Assembly: GCA_964580575.1 (NCBI GenBank)
Contig: CAZOLJ010000068.1
Location: forward strand, 1 to 23,708
Source: CAVPDE01 sp964580575
Lineage (GTDB): Bacteria > Desulfobacterota > DSM-4660 > Desulfatiglandales > HGW-15
Reading direction: 5' to 3'
Length of the DNA: 23,708 nucleotides
Shown: positions 7,400 through 15,385 of the stretch, in pieces
How the letters are laid out: every line of letters starts with the position of its first letter
Numbering within the stretch: position 1 is the stretch's first letter
Translations under genes and position numbers: made by a program
The notes under the pieces: model-generated
The model's database searches: none
Seen by the model: only the letters and a program-made list of their open reading frames with translations
Told to the model about the DNA's origin: nothing

Positions 7400-8728
7400 A
7401 TGAAGAGCCGAATCCGCTATCTGATTGAAAGGACACCGCTGCCTGCTGCGGGCGCATTGTGGGCCGCTGCAGCGGGCCTTGTTGTCGCCTTTCTTTGGCA
7501 CTGGAGAGGAGTGATCTTCTGGGATCTCGGGATCCTTTCCTTGTGCTGTCTGGACTATGGCTTAAGTGTTAGAGGCAAGGAAATCCAGGCGCAGCGGCGA
7601 TCGCCCCGTCATCTTCTCCAAGGAGTCTCTCAGGAAATCGAGATCGTACTGGGCAATTGGGCGGATCTTCCCAAGAACATCAAGGTCCGCGATCAGACGC
7701 CCTTAGGATGGGAAGCGGCTCCTGTCCTCAAAAGCAGGGTTCCTGCGAGATCCGAAGCGGTTCTTCGATACTCCGTTACACCGCCGGAAAGAGGCGTGTA
7801 CGGATTCGGCGATCTTGACCTGAGGGTCGAGGGCCCTCTCCGGCTCATCCAAAGACCCATCCCTGTGGCGGCCTCCGAAGAGATCCGGGTTCTCCCTTGT
7901 CTTCAGACCCTGCGCTCCCCGGACCTCATTGCCTCCCGCCGCAGAGCAAGGCACTGGGGGCTCAGGCAGATCAAGTGGCGAGAGAAAGGCCGTGAGTTTG
8001 AAAGCCTCCGAGAATACATGGAAGGGGATGATCCCCGGCACATTCACTGGAAAGCCTCTGCCAGAATGGATCGCCCCATTGTTCAGGAATACCAGCCCGA
8101 GAAGAACCAGATCGTGATAATCGCTGTTGACGCGGGACGCCTGATGGGAGCGGTGTCCGAAGGAAAAAAGAAACTGGATCATGCCCTGGAGGCCAGCGCA
8201 CACCTGGCTCACGCCGCGCTGGCAGGAGGGGATCAGGTAGGATTCTTTGCCTTTGCGGAGCAGGTCCTTTTGTTTATCCCTCCTAAGAAAACCCACGGAC
8301 AACTGCAGGTCATCCTGGAAGGAACGGTCTCTCTTCGCACGGCCCTGGTGGAGCCCCGGTATGAAGAGGCTTTTCTGTGGCTCCGGGCGCAGGTTCGCAG
8401 AAGAAGCCTGGTGGTGATCTTCACGGACCTGATGGACGAACTCGCTTCCGACAACTTTTTGGAGGCTGTGGCTCTGCTTCGACCCCGGCATCTTCCTCTC
8501 TGCATGGCGATCCGGGATTCGGAATGGGACGATCTCATGAGCCGGCCACCCGCAAACACCGCGGGCGTCTATGAGAGATCCGTACTCCAGGAGACCCTCA
8601 GGCAACGAAGAAAAGCCATAGGAAAACTCCGGCAGAAAGGGGCTATCGCCATGGACCTTCCTCCAAGTCAGCTTTCCTCAAACGCTATGGAGCACTATTT
8701 TGACGTGAAGAGAAGAGGGCTCCTGTAG
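7400..8728 (+). CDS. DUF58 domain (vWA-like) protein
   Basis: The 442-aa product has two N-terminal membrane helices (about 15-33 and 38-54). A beta-rich region follows, then the DUF58 signature ESLREYMEGDDPRHIHWKAS (end near residue 218), and then a vWA-like domain beginning QIVIIAVDAGRLM and continuing to SLVVIFTDLMD. DUF58 proteins are regular genomic partners of MoxR ATPases and are regarded as vWA-like adaptors at the membrane. The ATG at 7400 has no strong ribosome binding site. Its 3' end overlaps the convergent SpoIIM-like gene by 44 bp, so this operon ends here on the plus strand. Confidence 0.9.
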   Translation: MKSRIRYLIERTPLPAAGALWAAAAGLVVAFLWHWRGVIFWDLGILSLCCLDYGLSVRGKEIQAQRRSPRHLLQGVSQEIEIVLGNWADLPKNIKVRDQTPLGWEAAPVLKSRVPARSEAVLRYSVTPPERGVYGFGDLDLRVEGPLRLIQRPIPVAASEEIRVLPCLQTLRSPDLIASRRRARHWGLRQIKWREKGREFESLREYMEGDDPRHIHWKASARMDRPIVQEYQPEKNQIVIIAVDAGRLMGAVSEGKKKLDHALEASAHLAHAALAGGDQVGFFAFAEQVLLFIPPKKTHGQLQVILEGTVSLRTALVEPRYEEAFLWLRAQVRRRSLVVIFTDLMDELASDNFLEAVALLRPRHLPLCMAIRDSEWDDLMSRPPANTAGVYERSVLQETLRQRRKAIGKLRQKGAIAMDLPPSQLSSNAMEHYFDVKRRGLL

Positions 8729-9677
8729 CTCTGGGCAAGAGAAGGTAGCAAAGCAATAGGGCAAGCAAGATGCCGGCCATGCCGAACTTTAAGCCGGCAT
8801 GCACCTGGATGGGTGAGAAGAAGGCTTCCACGATGCCTGCGATCACGAGCAGGGGAACACACCCAAGAATCAGGCGGCCGGCTTGTCTTGCTCTCTTGAG
8901 CAGCGCGTCCTTTCTTGGAAGGTCACCCGGGAAGAGAAGGGCTCCTCCCAGCAAAAACCCAGCTCCGCCTGCAATGAAAATCGCCGTCAGTTCAATGACC
9001 CCGTGGGGAAGAACAAAGGACCAGAAGGGAACGCTCAGGCCGTGGGTGTAGCAGAGACCTGCAAGAGTCCCGACCATGAGCCCGTTGAAAGCCATCAGGT
9101 AGAGGGTCCCGAGACCAAAGGTCATTCCCAGAGCAAAGGCCAGGAAACTGACCGAGATGTTGTTGGTCATGATCCAACTCGAGGCTAGGGGCTTCGCAGC
9201 GAGAATGGAGTCGAACCAGACCTCCCCCCCTTCTACCTTCTGAATCAACGAAGGGGGCACGATGAGAGCGACAAAGCTGGTGTCCGAGATTGCTGTGATG
9301 AAACCGTAGGCCAGGCCCAGGGTAAAGAGGCCCAAGGCGAGCAGGGTCCAAAGCAAGCTTTCACGGAAGGCGGCCGGGAAGTCGCTTCGAAGAAATCCCA
9401 AGAGGGAAGCCATTCTGGGGGGGGAACTGCGATAGATCTGGCTGTAGGCACGGGCAACCAGTTGGTTGAGATAGGTGTTCAAATCATCCTCCAGGCCTTC
9501 CTGGTTCTGGAAGGTCTGAAGACGGGCAAGATCGGCAGTGGCTTCCCGGTAAAGACGCATCAGGCCGATGAGCTCTGATGAACTCAGGCGGCCTCGATCG
9601 AGAGACTGGATCGTGGCCTCCAGTTTTTCCCAGCGGGGCCTCCGGGATTCGATGAATTTGCGGATCGACTCAGCCAT
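8685..9677 (-). CDS. SpoIIM-like integral membrane protein (stage II sporulation protein M family)
   Basis: The 330-aa product opens with a soluble helical domain (FIESRRPRWEKLEATIQSLD, then LSSSELIGLMRLYREATADLA). Several membrane segments follow, including ESLLWTLLALGLFTLGLAYGF, the GLGTLYLMAFNGLMVGTLAGL stretch and LPHGVIELTAIFIAGGAGFLLG. This matches the SpoIIM family, which in non-sporulating bacteria is usually encoded with RDD, MoxR and DUF58 genes. Its function there is unknown. It is the only minus-strand gene of the cluster, converging on DUF58 (44-bp overlap) and diverging from RDD (37-bp gap). The start ATG (9677-9675) lacks a strong ribosome binding site. Confidence 0.88.
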   Translation of the reverse strand: MAESIRKFIESRRPRWEKLEATIQSLDRGRLSSSELIGLMRLYREATADLARLQTFQNQEGLEDDLNTYLNQLVARAYSQIYRSSPPRMASLLGFLRSDFPAAFRESLLWTLLALGLFTLGLAYGFITAISDTSFVALIVPPSLIQKVEGGEVWFDSILAAKPLASSWIMTNNISVSFLAFALGMTFGLGTLYLMAFNGLMVGTLAGLCYTHGLSVPFWSFVLPHGVIELTAIFIAGGAGFLLGGALLFPGDLPRKDALLKRARQAGRLILGCVPLLVIAGIVEAFFSPIQVHAGLKFGMAGILLALLLCYLLLPRATGALFSSRQNSAP

Positions 9678-9696
9678 GACGGATCTGACCCTTTTG

Positions 9697-9705
9697 TGGT
9701 AGAAT
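9697..9705 (+). promoter_or_regulatory. Possible extended -10 promoter for the RDD gene
   Basis: TGGTAGAAT at 9697-9705 fits an extended -10 (TG-N-TAGAAT). It lies only about 10 bp before the GTG start at 9715, and no Shine-Dalgarno sequence is visible between. If used, the mRNA would start very near the start codon, giving an almost leaderless transcript. No good -35 is seen (TGACGG at 9677 is weak). Confidence 0.3.
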
Positions 9706-9714
9706 ATCAGAATC

Positions 9715-10509
9715 GTGGAGACAGCGAAAGACAGATTAACGATCCAAACCCCTGAACAGGTTGGGTTTGACTACGTCCTTGCAGGTCTCGGTTCACGGAC
9801 TCTCGCATTCCTGGTGGACACCGTCATCCGGTGGTTTCTTTTCCTCGCCATCCTTGCGGCGGGGCTCCTTTTCCTCAGGCTCCTGCCTGCTCTGGATCTT
9901 TCCAAATGGGTCACCGATCCTTTAAAGCCCTGGCTCATCGCTCTGGGTGTTCTGGCTTACAGTCTCGTGGACCTGGGTTACTTTCTTTTTTTTGAAGCGA
10001 TCTGGAGCGGCCAAACCCCTGGGAAAAGGTGGCAGGGACTGCGCGTGATCCGGATGAACGGGCAACCCATCGGTTGGCTCGAATCCTCCATCCGCAACAT
10101 CCTGAGAGCGGTTGATCTCCTCGCGGGCGTCTACCCGGTAGGAATTCTTGTTGTTTTTCTCAGCCGCAACAACCAGAGAATTGGAGATTATGCGGCAGGG
10201 ACTGTGGTTATCGTGGAACGCAAGCAAAGCGTTCCCATGGACAGAAAGCCGTTCCATGCCCCTCAAGTATTGACGCCCCCTGAAATCGAGTGGTATGTTT
10301 CTCGGCTAAAGCCGGCCCAGTATCAGGTCCTTCGTTCTTTCCTTGAAAGGAGAGATCAAATGGAGCAGGGTGCCAGGCATGAACTCGCCCGGCTCCTGTC
10401 TCACCAGCTCTTCAAGCAGATGTCCAAGTCCACCAGGATGAGCATTTCCTATGAATCCTTTATGGAAGAAATTGTTGCCCTATATGAAAAAAGGCGAAGA
10501 GCCGTCTGA
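9715..10509 (+). CDS. RDD family membrane protein
   Basis: The 264-aa product has the RDD signatures: GSRTLAFLVDTVIRWFLF (Arg and Asp in the first membrane segment), GQTPGKRWQGLRVIRMNG, RNILRAVDLL and NQRIGDYAAGTVVIVERK. Three membrane segments end near residue 155, followed by a 110-residue charged cytoplasmic tail. RDD proteins are membrane proteins of generally unknown role, some linked to ion transport, and commonly pair with SpoIIM and MoxR genes. The start is GTG at 9715; no ribosome binding site is visible, but residues from position 8 onward fit the family. It is followed after 32 bp by the next membrane gene. Confidence 0.88.
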   Translation: METAKDRLTIQTPEQVGFDYVLAGLGSRTLAFLVDTVIRWFLFLAILAAGLLFLRLLPALDLSKWVTDPLKPWLIALGVLAYSLVDLGYFLFFEAIWSGQTPGKRWQGLRVIRMNGQPIGWLESSIRNILRAVDLLAGVYPVGILVVFLSRNNQRIGDYAAGTVVIVERKQSVPMDRKPFHAPQVLTPPEIEWYVSRLKPAQYQVLRSFLERRDQMEQGARHELARLLSHQLFKQMSKSTRMSISYESFMEEIVALYEKRRRAV

Positions 10510-10541
10510 TTATCCAAAAAGGATCTGGTGGGAGGTGAACC

Positions 10542-11825
10542 ATGGAAAATGATACGCCTGTGGGAATTGAGAAGAAGTTCATTGTCCGTCTTGTCGGCCT
10601 GAAGCCTGGAGCCTCCCGGGAAACCTTGGTTCAAGCTCTTCAGAGGCTTTTAAAAGGAAAAAGCGCGGAGGAAATAGAGAAAGCCCTCGAACGGCTGCCT
10701 CTTGTGCTGTCGCGCTCTATCCCGGAGGATAAGGCAAGGCAGATCAAGTTGTTCTTAGAGTCGCAAGGGGCAATTCTGAAAATCACCTATTCTGCTTCAG
10801 CCATCATGGCCACGCCCATGGAAAGGCGGAGGCCGGAAAGCGCGCCTGCCAAGCAAACGGCGGAAACGGGCGAAAGCGCTTCCCCAGGAATGGAACGGCG
10901 AGCAAAACCTAGGGTTCACGCTGGAATCCAGGTGAAACCTATGGCTGTAGGTGAAATCCTGGACCGATCCTTTCGCCTCCTTCGCCAGTACTTCTGGCTC
11001 TGCTTCATCATCATCTTCATTCCCCAGGCTGTCCTGTTTGTTGTGAAATTTGGTCTTCAGTTTTTTCTCTCAGGAGACATGAGGCAGGATGTTTCAGGGT
11101 CGATGCTCGTAGGATTCGGGATTTCAGGGATTCTCGCTTTCATCGTCTTCCTAGTGCTGCAATTCTGGGCTCAGGGGGTCCTCATCCACGCGGTGTCGGA
11201 AACGTATCTGGGGCACAGGACCTCGATCAAGGCCTCCTATGGGGCCATGAGAAGCCGACTGGGGCGGCTGATCGGTACCATGATCCTCTTCTCTATCCTG
11301 GTCTTCGGTGGTGTCCTCGCTTTGTTCGGGATAATTGCGGCCGTGGCAGTACCGAGCCTTGCCATGATGGGGCTCGGGGGACTGGTTGGGGGGATCATTG
11401 CAGTGGTTGCAGGGGTTTTCGCCATATGGCTTTTCGTAACCCTGTTTCTGAACTGGCTTCTGGCGGACAAAGTGGTGGTTTTAGAGGAGATCGCGTGGAT
11501 GAAGGCCCTGCGCCGCAGCAAAGAACTGATGAAAGGTCGCACAGAGCCGGGTTTCTGGAAGTCCATCAAAACAAAAGCATCGTTGATCATCATCGTGGGG
11601 TTCCTAATCGGGATTGGTATTCATTTCCTGTTCCAGCTTCCGGGGGTGTTGCTCGGGGTTGTGTTTCCCGGAGGGATCGTGGTCACGACGGTCCAGGGAA
11701 TTCTGAATATGGTGGCTTCTTCCCTTGCGACCGCGTACACGGCGGTTGCGATGATTCTCTTTTACTATGACATCCGTGTCCGCAAGGAAGGATTTGATCT
11801 CAAAATGATGGCAGAAAAACTGTAG
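10542..11825 (+). CDS. Polytopic membrane protein with an L7/L12-CTD-like N-terminal domain
   Basis: The 427-aa product has two parts. Residues about 11-85 (FIVRLVGLKPGASRETLVQA, EIEKALERLPLVLSRSIP, then QIKLFLESQGAILKI) resemble the ribosomal L7/L12 C-terminal domain, whose pattern is EAKDLVE..P...KEGV and LKK.LEEAGA.VE. A linker (about 86-125) leads to a membrane part beginning VGEILDRSFRLLRQYFWLCF, with about six hydrophobic segments, several glycine-rich. The GEILDRSFRLLR opening is seen in uncharacterised membrane proteins sometimes labelled glycerophosphodiester phosphodiesterase membrane domain; no catalytic domain is present. GGGAGGTG lies about 6 nt before the ATG. It probably forms one unit with the RDD and DUF2156 genes. 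Confidence 0.75.
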   Translation: MENDTPVGIEKKFIVRLVGLKPGASRETLVQALQRLLKGKSAEEIEKALERLPLVLSRSIPEDKARQIKLFLESQGAILKITYSASAIMATPMERRRPESAPAKQTAETGESASPGMERRAKPRVHAGIQVKPMAVGEILDRSFRLLRQYFWLCFIIIFIPQAVLFVVKFGLQFFLSGDMRQDVSGSMLVGFGISGILAFIVFLVLQFWAQGVLIHAVSETYLGHRTSIKASYGAMRSRLGRLIGTMILFSILVFGGVLALFGIIAAVAVPSLAMMGLGGLVGGIIAVVAGVFAIWLFVTLFLNWLLADKVVVLEEIAWMKALRRSKELMKGRTEPGFWKSIKTKASLIIIVGFLIGIGIHFLFQLPGVLLGVVFPGGIVVTTVQGILNMVASSLATAYTAVAMILFYYDIRVRKEGFDLKMMAEKL

Positions 11826-11831
11826 TGGGCG

Positions 11832-12884
11832 ATGACTAATTTCAAACCCATAGAAATCCAAGACAAACCTTTGTTTGATGAGTTTTTGCGCAAAGACCCT
11901 CCCCAAGTCTCTGAGCTCACCTTCACCAACCTCTTTGTCTGGCGGCACCATTATCAGCCTGCATGGGTTGAAGTTGATGGGTGCATCTTGATCGTTTTTC
12001 ACCCGCCTTCGCAGGAAGCCACGGTCTCCGGACCGTGGAGGAATGCGGGTGTCTTCCGACCTGTCCGGCGAAGCTTTAGCGAAGTCGGAAGCCTTGGCGA
12101 AGGAGGACTGGAGCTTCGGCGGGTTTCGCCGCACCGCAGGTGCCACGGGCTCCTGCCCGTGGGGCTCCACCCTCAAAAAGGTACGGTTTACGGGCTTCCT
12201 CCATTTGGCCCCGGTGACAAGAGAAGCGCCCTTGAGGTTTTGTGCAGGGAGATCGAAAAACAGACGCCCGAGGTGCGGATTTCCAGAGTGGGAGAGGACT
12301 TCGTGACCCATCATGTGGACCCTGCGAAATATGACACCATTCCCGACCGGGAGAACAGTGATTACATCTACCTGGCGAAGGACCTGATCCACCTTTCGGG
12401 CAACAAGTATCACCGGAAAAAGAACCACCTCAATCAGTTCATCAAGAACCACGCCTTTGAATACCGCCCTCTTGATGCGGAACTAGTGAAACGCGTTCTG
12501 GGGATGCAGGAGGCATGGTGCCGGATCAGGGAGTGTGTGGAAAAGCCGGATCTCCTTGCCGAAGACCACGCTGTCCATGAAGCCCTGACCTATTTTGAGG
12601 AATTGGGCTATCAGGGAGGAGCCATTCTGATCGATTCGGTGGTGGAAGCTTTTTCGCTGGGCGAGCCTTTGAACCAGGACACGGCAGTCATCCACATTGA
12701 GAAGGCGAATCCGGATATCCTGGGGCTCTATGCGGCCGTCAACCAACTCTTTTGTATCAATGCCTGGTCGGGAGTCACCTACATCAATCGCGAACAGGAC
12801 ATGGGGGTTGAGGGTTTGAGAAAGGCCAAGGAATCCTACTATCCTCATCATATGGTGAATAAGTACACGTTGATTCCGAAGTAA
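11832..12884 (+). CDS. DUF2156 (phosphatidylglycerol lysyltransferase C-terminal-like) protein with in-frame repeat insertion
   Basis: The 350-aa product starts IQDKPLFDEFL...SELTFTNLFVWRHHY and ends with the acyltransferase-like half: YIYLAKDLIHLSGNKYHRKK, then LDAELVKRVLGMQEAWC, AFSLGEPLN and GLYAAVNQLFCINAWSGVTY. This is the DUF2156 layout, related to the GNAT-like domain of MprF aminoacyl-phosphatidylglycerol synthases. Relatives are usually close to 290-300 aa. Here about 58 residues (about 60-117, PSQEATVSG through QKGTV) interrupt the join between the first strand block and YGLPPFGPGDK. They are encoded by a palindromic repeat (12015-12170) that keeps the frame. The gene follows its neighbour by 6 bp. 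Whether the insertion is tolerated is unknown. Confidence 0.85.
   Translation: MTNFKPIEIQDKPLFDEFLRKDPPQVSELTFTNLFVWRHHYQPAWVEVDGCILIVFHPPSQEATVSGPWRNAGVFRPVRRSFSEVGSLGEGGLELRRVSPHRRCHGLLPVGLHPQKGTVYGLPPFGPGDKRSALEVLCREIEKQTPEVRISRVGEDFVTHHVDPAKYDTIPDRENSDYIYLAKDLIHLSGNKYHRKKNHLNQFIKNHAFEYRPLDAELVKRVLGMQEAWCRIRECVEKPDLLAEDHAVHEALTYFEELGYQGGAILIDSVVEAFSLGEPLNQDTAVIHIEKANPDILGLYAAVNQLFCINAWSGVTYINREQDMGVEGLRKAKESYYPHHMVNKYTLIPK
12015..12170. repeat. Composite palindromic repeat inserted in frame in the DUF2156 gene
   Basis: Four hairpins lie in about 150 bp. CCACGGTC-TCCG-GACCGTGG is at 12019-12038. CTTCCGAC (12053-12060) pairs with GTCGGAAG (12084-12091) around AGCTTTAGCGA. CGGCG/CGCCG is at 12117-12131. 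CCACGGGC-TCCT-GCCCGTGG is at 12143-12162. The first and last are near copies of each other and flank the rest. The middle one shares an 11-mer (TCGCTAAAGCT on the minus strand, 12072-12082) with the repeat nested in element A at 4045-4055. On the minus strand the middle reads SSFAKASDFAKASPDRS, the kind of peptide that dispersed repeats in environmental genomes often spell. Confidence 0.8.
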
Positions 12885-12924
12885 AAGAAAAATACAGACC
12901 GAAGAAGAATCGAAGAAAAAAGCA

Positions 12925-12990
12925 ATCACGAAAGCACGAAGGAAGGAGGGTTTATAAAAAAACCAGATTCTTTTTCGTGTTTTCGTGGTG
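12925..12990. repeat. Intergenic palindromic element C (CACGAAAG units)
   Basis: The left arm ATCACGAAAGCACGAAGGA (12925-12943) faces the right arm TTTTTCGTGTTTTCGTGGTG (12971-12990) across an AT-rich spacer. The arms hold two degenerate 8-bp units each (about CACGAAAG). The element lies in the 162-bp gap between the DUF2156 gene and tex and has the same organisation as elements A, B and D-G. No T-tract terminator is evident after it. Confidence 0.7.
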
Positions 12991-13046
12991 AGTTCTTATG
13001 TTTTTATGCTGTATGCGGTCTTCTGTATTCTCAATAAAGGATGATC

Positions 13047-15308
13047 ATGAACGAAAAACATATCGCCAAAATTGCCGGTGAGCTGAGCATTCGGGTTGGT
13101 CAAGTTTCCGCAACTGCAGATCTCCTGGCCCAGGAAGCCACGGTTCCCTTCATTGCAAGATACAGGAAAGAAGCGACAGGATCTCTCGATGAGGTGGCGA
13201 TTACTGCGATTCGCGACCGGCTGGCTCAACTGGAGGAATTGGACAAGAGAAGAGAAAGCATCCTCAAATCCCTCGAGGAAAGGGAATTGCTCACAGAGGA
13301 GTTGAAGGAAAAGATCCTTGCCGCAGAGACGATGAGCGTGCTGGAAGACCTCTATCTCCCCTTCCGACCGAAACGCCGGACAAGGGCGACCATTGCGCGG
13401 GAGAAAGGGCTGGAACCCCTTGCCGCCATGATCTTCGGCCAGGATGAAGCCGTGGACGTGATGGAGCAAGCCGTCTCTTTTCTGGACCCTGAGAAGGGCG
13501 TGAACTCTCAGGAGGAGGCTCTTTCAGGCAGCCGGGATATCATTGCGGAATGGGTGAATGAAGACCAGGCCGCTCGGGCGGCGATTCGCAGTCTCTATGC
13601 TCAAAAGGCGTTGTTTGCCACCTCTGTTCTTGCTGGAAAGGAGGCTGAAGGCGCCAAGTATCGGGACTACTTTTCGTGGGAAGAATCGGTGACCAAGGTC
13701 CCGTCACACAGAATTCTGGCTGTCTTTCGGGGAGAGAAGGAAGGGTACCTGGATTTGCGCTTAAGGCCGCCGGAAGAGGAAGCCGTTGCAATTCTGGAAA
13801 AGATGTTCGTGAAAGGAGGGAGTGCTGCGTCTCAGCAGGTCAAAGAGGCGGTGCAGGACAGCTACAAACGGCTCCTTTCTTTATCCATGGAAACCGAGAT
13901 GCGTGGTGAGACCAAAGAGAGGGCGGACCGGGAGGCGATCAAGGTGTTTGCCGAAAACCTCAGGGAGTTGATGCTTGCAGCGCCTTTGGGGCAAAAGAAC
14001 GTGATGGCCATTGATCCCGGTGTCCGCACGGGCTGCAAGGTGGCGTGCCTCGACCGGCAGGGGAAACTCCTTCATACGGACACGATCTATCCTTTTGATT
14101 CGGAAAAGAGGAGAGCGAGTGCGGGGGAGACGATTAAGACCCTGTGCAAAGCATTTAGGACGGAAGCGGTGGCGATCGGCAATGGGACAGCCGGAAGGGA
14201 AACAGAGGCGTTCATTCGAAGCCTGGATCTCCCAGCCGAAATCCCCTTGGTCATGGTCAATGAAAGCGGCGCATCTGTCTACTCGGCCTCGGAAGTGGCC
14301 AGGAAAGAGTTTCCGGATCTGGATGTGAGCATTCGGGGTGCGGTCTCCATCGGAAGGCGGCTGATGGACCCTCTGGCCGAGCTTGTCAAAATCGACCCCA
14401 AATCCATCGGTGTGGGACAGTACCAGCACGACGTGAACCAGCAGGCTTTGAAAGGAAGCCTGGACGATGTGGTCGTGAGCTGCGTCAATGCCGTGGGTGT
14501 GGAAGTGAACACGGCGAGCGAACAGCTCCTGACCTATGTCTCAGGCCTGGGTCCACAGCTTGCCGGAAAGATTATCGCTTTTCGGGACGAGCGTGGTCCG
14601 TTCTCCGCCCGGGAGGAGCTGAAGAAAGTGCCCCGCCTGGGGCCTAAAGCTTTTGAACAGGCCGGGGGGTTTCTTCGAATATGCGACGGAGGAAATCCTC
14701 TCGATGCCAGTGCGGTTCATCCCGAGTCCTATCCCATTGTGGAGAGCATGGCAAAGGAGCTGGGCTGCGAGGTGAAAGATTTTTTGAGAGACGAGGGTTT
14801 GAGAAAGCGGATCGATTTGAACCGCTACCTCACAGACACTGTGGGGTTGCCGACCCTCACGGATATCCTCCAGGAGCTGGCCAAACCAGGTCGTGATCCG
14901 CGGCAGCAATTTGAGAGCGTGGGCTTTGCCGAAGGGATTATGAAGATCGGTGACCTCCAGCCCGGCATGAACCTGAGCGGAGTGATCACCAATGTGACAG
15001 CCTTCGGGGCTTTTGTGGACATCGGAGTTCACCAGGACGGCTTGGTGCATGTGAGCGAACTGGCGGATGGTTTTGTGAAAGACCCGCATGCCGTGGTCAA
15101 AGTCAACCAGCGCGTCAAAGTGAGGGTTCTGGCCGTGGATCTCGAAAGAAGCCGTATTTCCCTTTCCATGCGACATCCGGGGGGGAGGCCCGAGGAAAAG
15201 AGAGAGAAGAAGCCGCAGGAGAAAAGGCCGGCACCCGGCCCTGCTCCGCAAAAGAAGGCCAAACCTGGGCCGTTCAACAACCCCTTTGCCGATGCGTTCC
15301 GGAAATAA
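13047..15308 (+). CDS. tex: Tex, RNA-binding transcription accessory protein
   Basis: The 753-aa product has the full Tex order. First is an N-terminal helical domain (KIAGELSIRVGQVSATADLL, then IARYRKEATGSLDEV and EDLYLPFRPKRRTRATIAREKGLEPLA). Next come a YqgF/RNase H-like domain (NVMAIDPGVRTGCKVACLD), helix-hairpin-helix motifs (LLTYVSGLGPQLAGKIIAFR and LKKVPRLGPKAFEQAGGFLRI) and an S1 domain (PGMNLSGVITNVTAFGAFVDIGV to SRISLSMRHPGG). A Lys/Pro-rich tail follows. Tex binds nucleic acid and affects transcript elongation and stress resistance. I prefer the ATG at 13047, which has AAGG 7 nt upstream, to the ATG at 13041, which abuts it. It is probably a single-gene unit. Confidence 0.97.
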   Translation: MNEKHIAKIAGELSIRVGQVSATADLLAQEATVPFIARYRKEATGSLDEVAITAIRDRLAQLEELDKRRESILKSLEERELLTEELKEKILAAETMSVLEDLYLPFRPKRRTRATIAREKGLEPLAAMIFGQDEAVDVMEQAVSFLDPEKGVNSQEEALSGSRDIIAEWVNEDQAARAAIRSLYAQKALFATSVLAGKEAEGAKYRDYFSWEESVTKVPSHRILAVFRGEKEGYLDLRLRPPEEEAVAILEKMFVKGGSAASQQVKEAVQDSYKRLLSLSMETEMRGETKERADREAIKVFAENLRELMLAAPLGQKNVMAIDPGVRTGCKVACLDRQGKLLHTDTIYPFDSEKRRASAGETIKTLCKAFRTEAVAIGNGTAGRETEAFIRSLDLPAEIPLVMVNESGASVYSASEVARKEFPDLDVSIRGAVSIGRRLMDPLAELVKIDPKSIGVGQYQHDVNQQALKGSLDDVVVSCVNAVGVEVNTASEQLLTYVSGLGPQLAGKIIAFRDERGPFSAREELKKVPRLGPKAFEQAGGFLRICDGGNPLDASAVHPESYPIVESMAKELGCEVKDFLRDEGLRKRIDLNRYLTDTVGLPTLTDILQELAKPGRDPRQQFESVGFAEGIMKIGDLQPGMNLSGVITNVTAFGAFVDIGVHQDGLVHVSELADGFVKDPHAVVKVNQRVKVRVLAVDLERSRISLSMRHPGGRPEEKREKKPQEKRPAPGPAPQKKAKPGPFNNPFADAFRK

Positions 15309-15363
15309 CCTGCCGGAATACCCGCAAATTCCCCCCTTCCTGGAGCCTTCACATCAACGACTT

Positions 15364-15385
15364 TCCCCTCCCTGGCGGGAGGGGA
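15364..15385 (+). repeat. G+C-rich hairpin downstream of tex
   Basis: TCCCCTCCC (15364-15372), loop TGGC, GGGAGGGGA (15377-15385) form a perfect 9-bp stem. It is followed by a second G-run (GGGGAGGGGG at 15390-15399) that could pair with the same C-run as an alternative. It lies 55 bp after the tex stop. There is no T-tract, so it is not a standard intrinsic terminator; similar C/G-run hairpins are dispersed repeats in many bacterial genomes. It may slow polymerase or protect the tex 3' end. Confidence 0.6.

Noticed and set aside
12015..12170. The DUF2156 insertion as a frameshifted decay of the gene
   Set aside because: The frame is the same on both sides of the insert and family motifs resume immediately after it, so the insertion is frame-preserving and not a break.
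12043..12306. An 87-codon alternative plus-strand frame inside the DUF2156 gene as an overlapping gene
   Set aside because: It begins inside the repeat insertion, has no ribosome binding site or family match, and results from the repeat being open in several frames.
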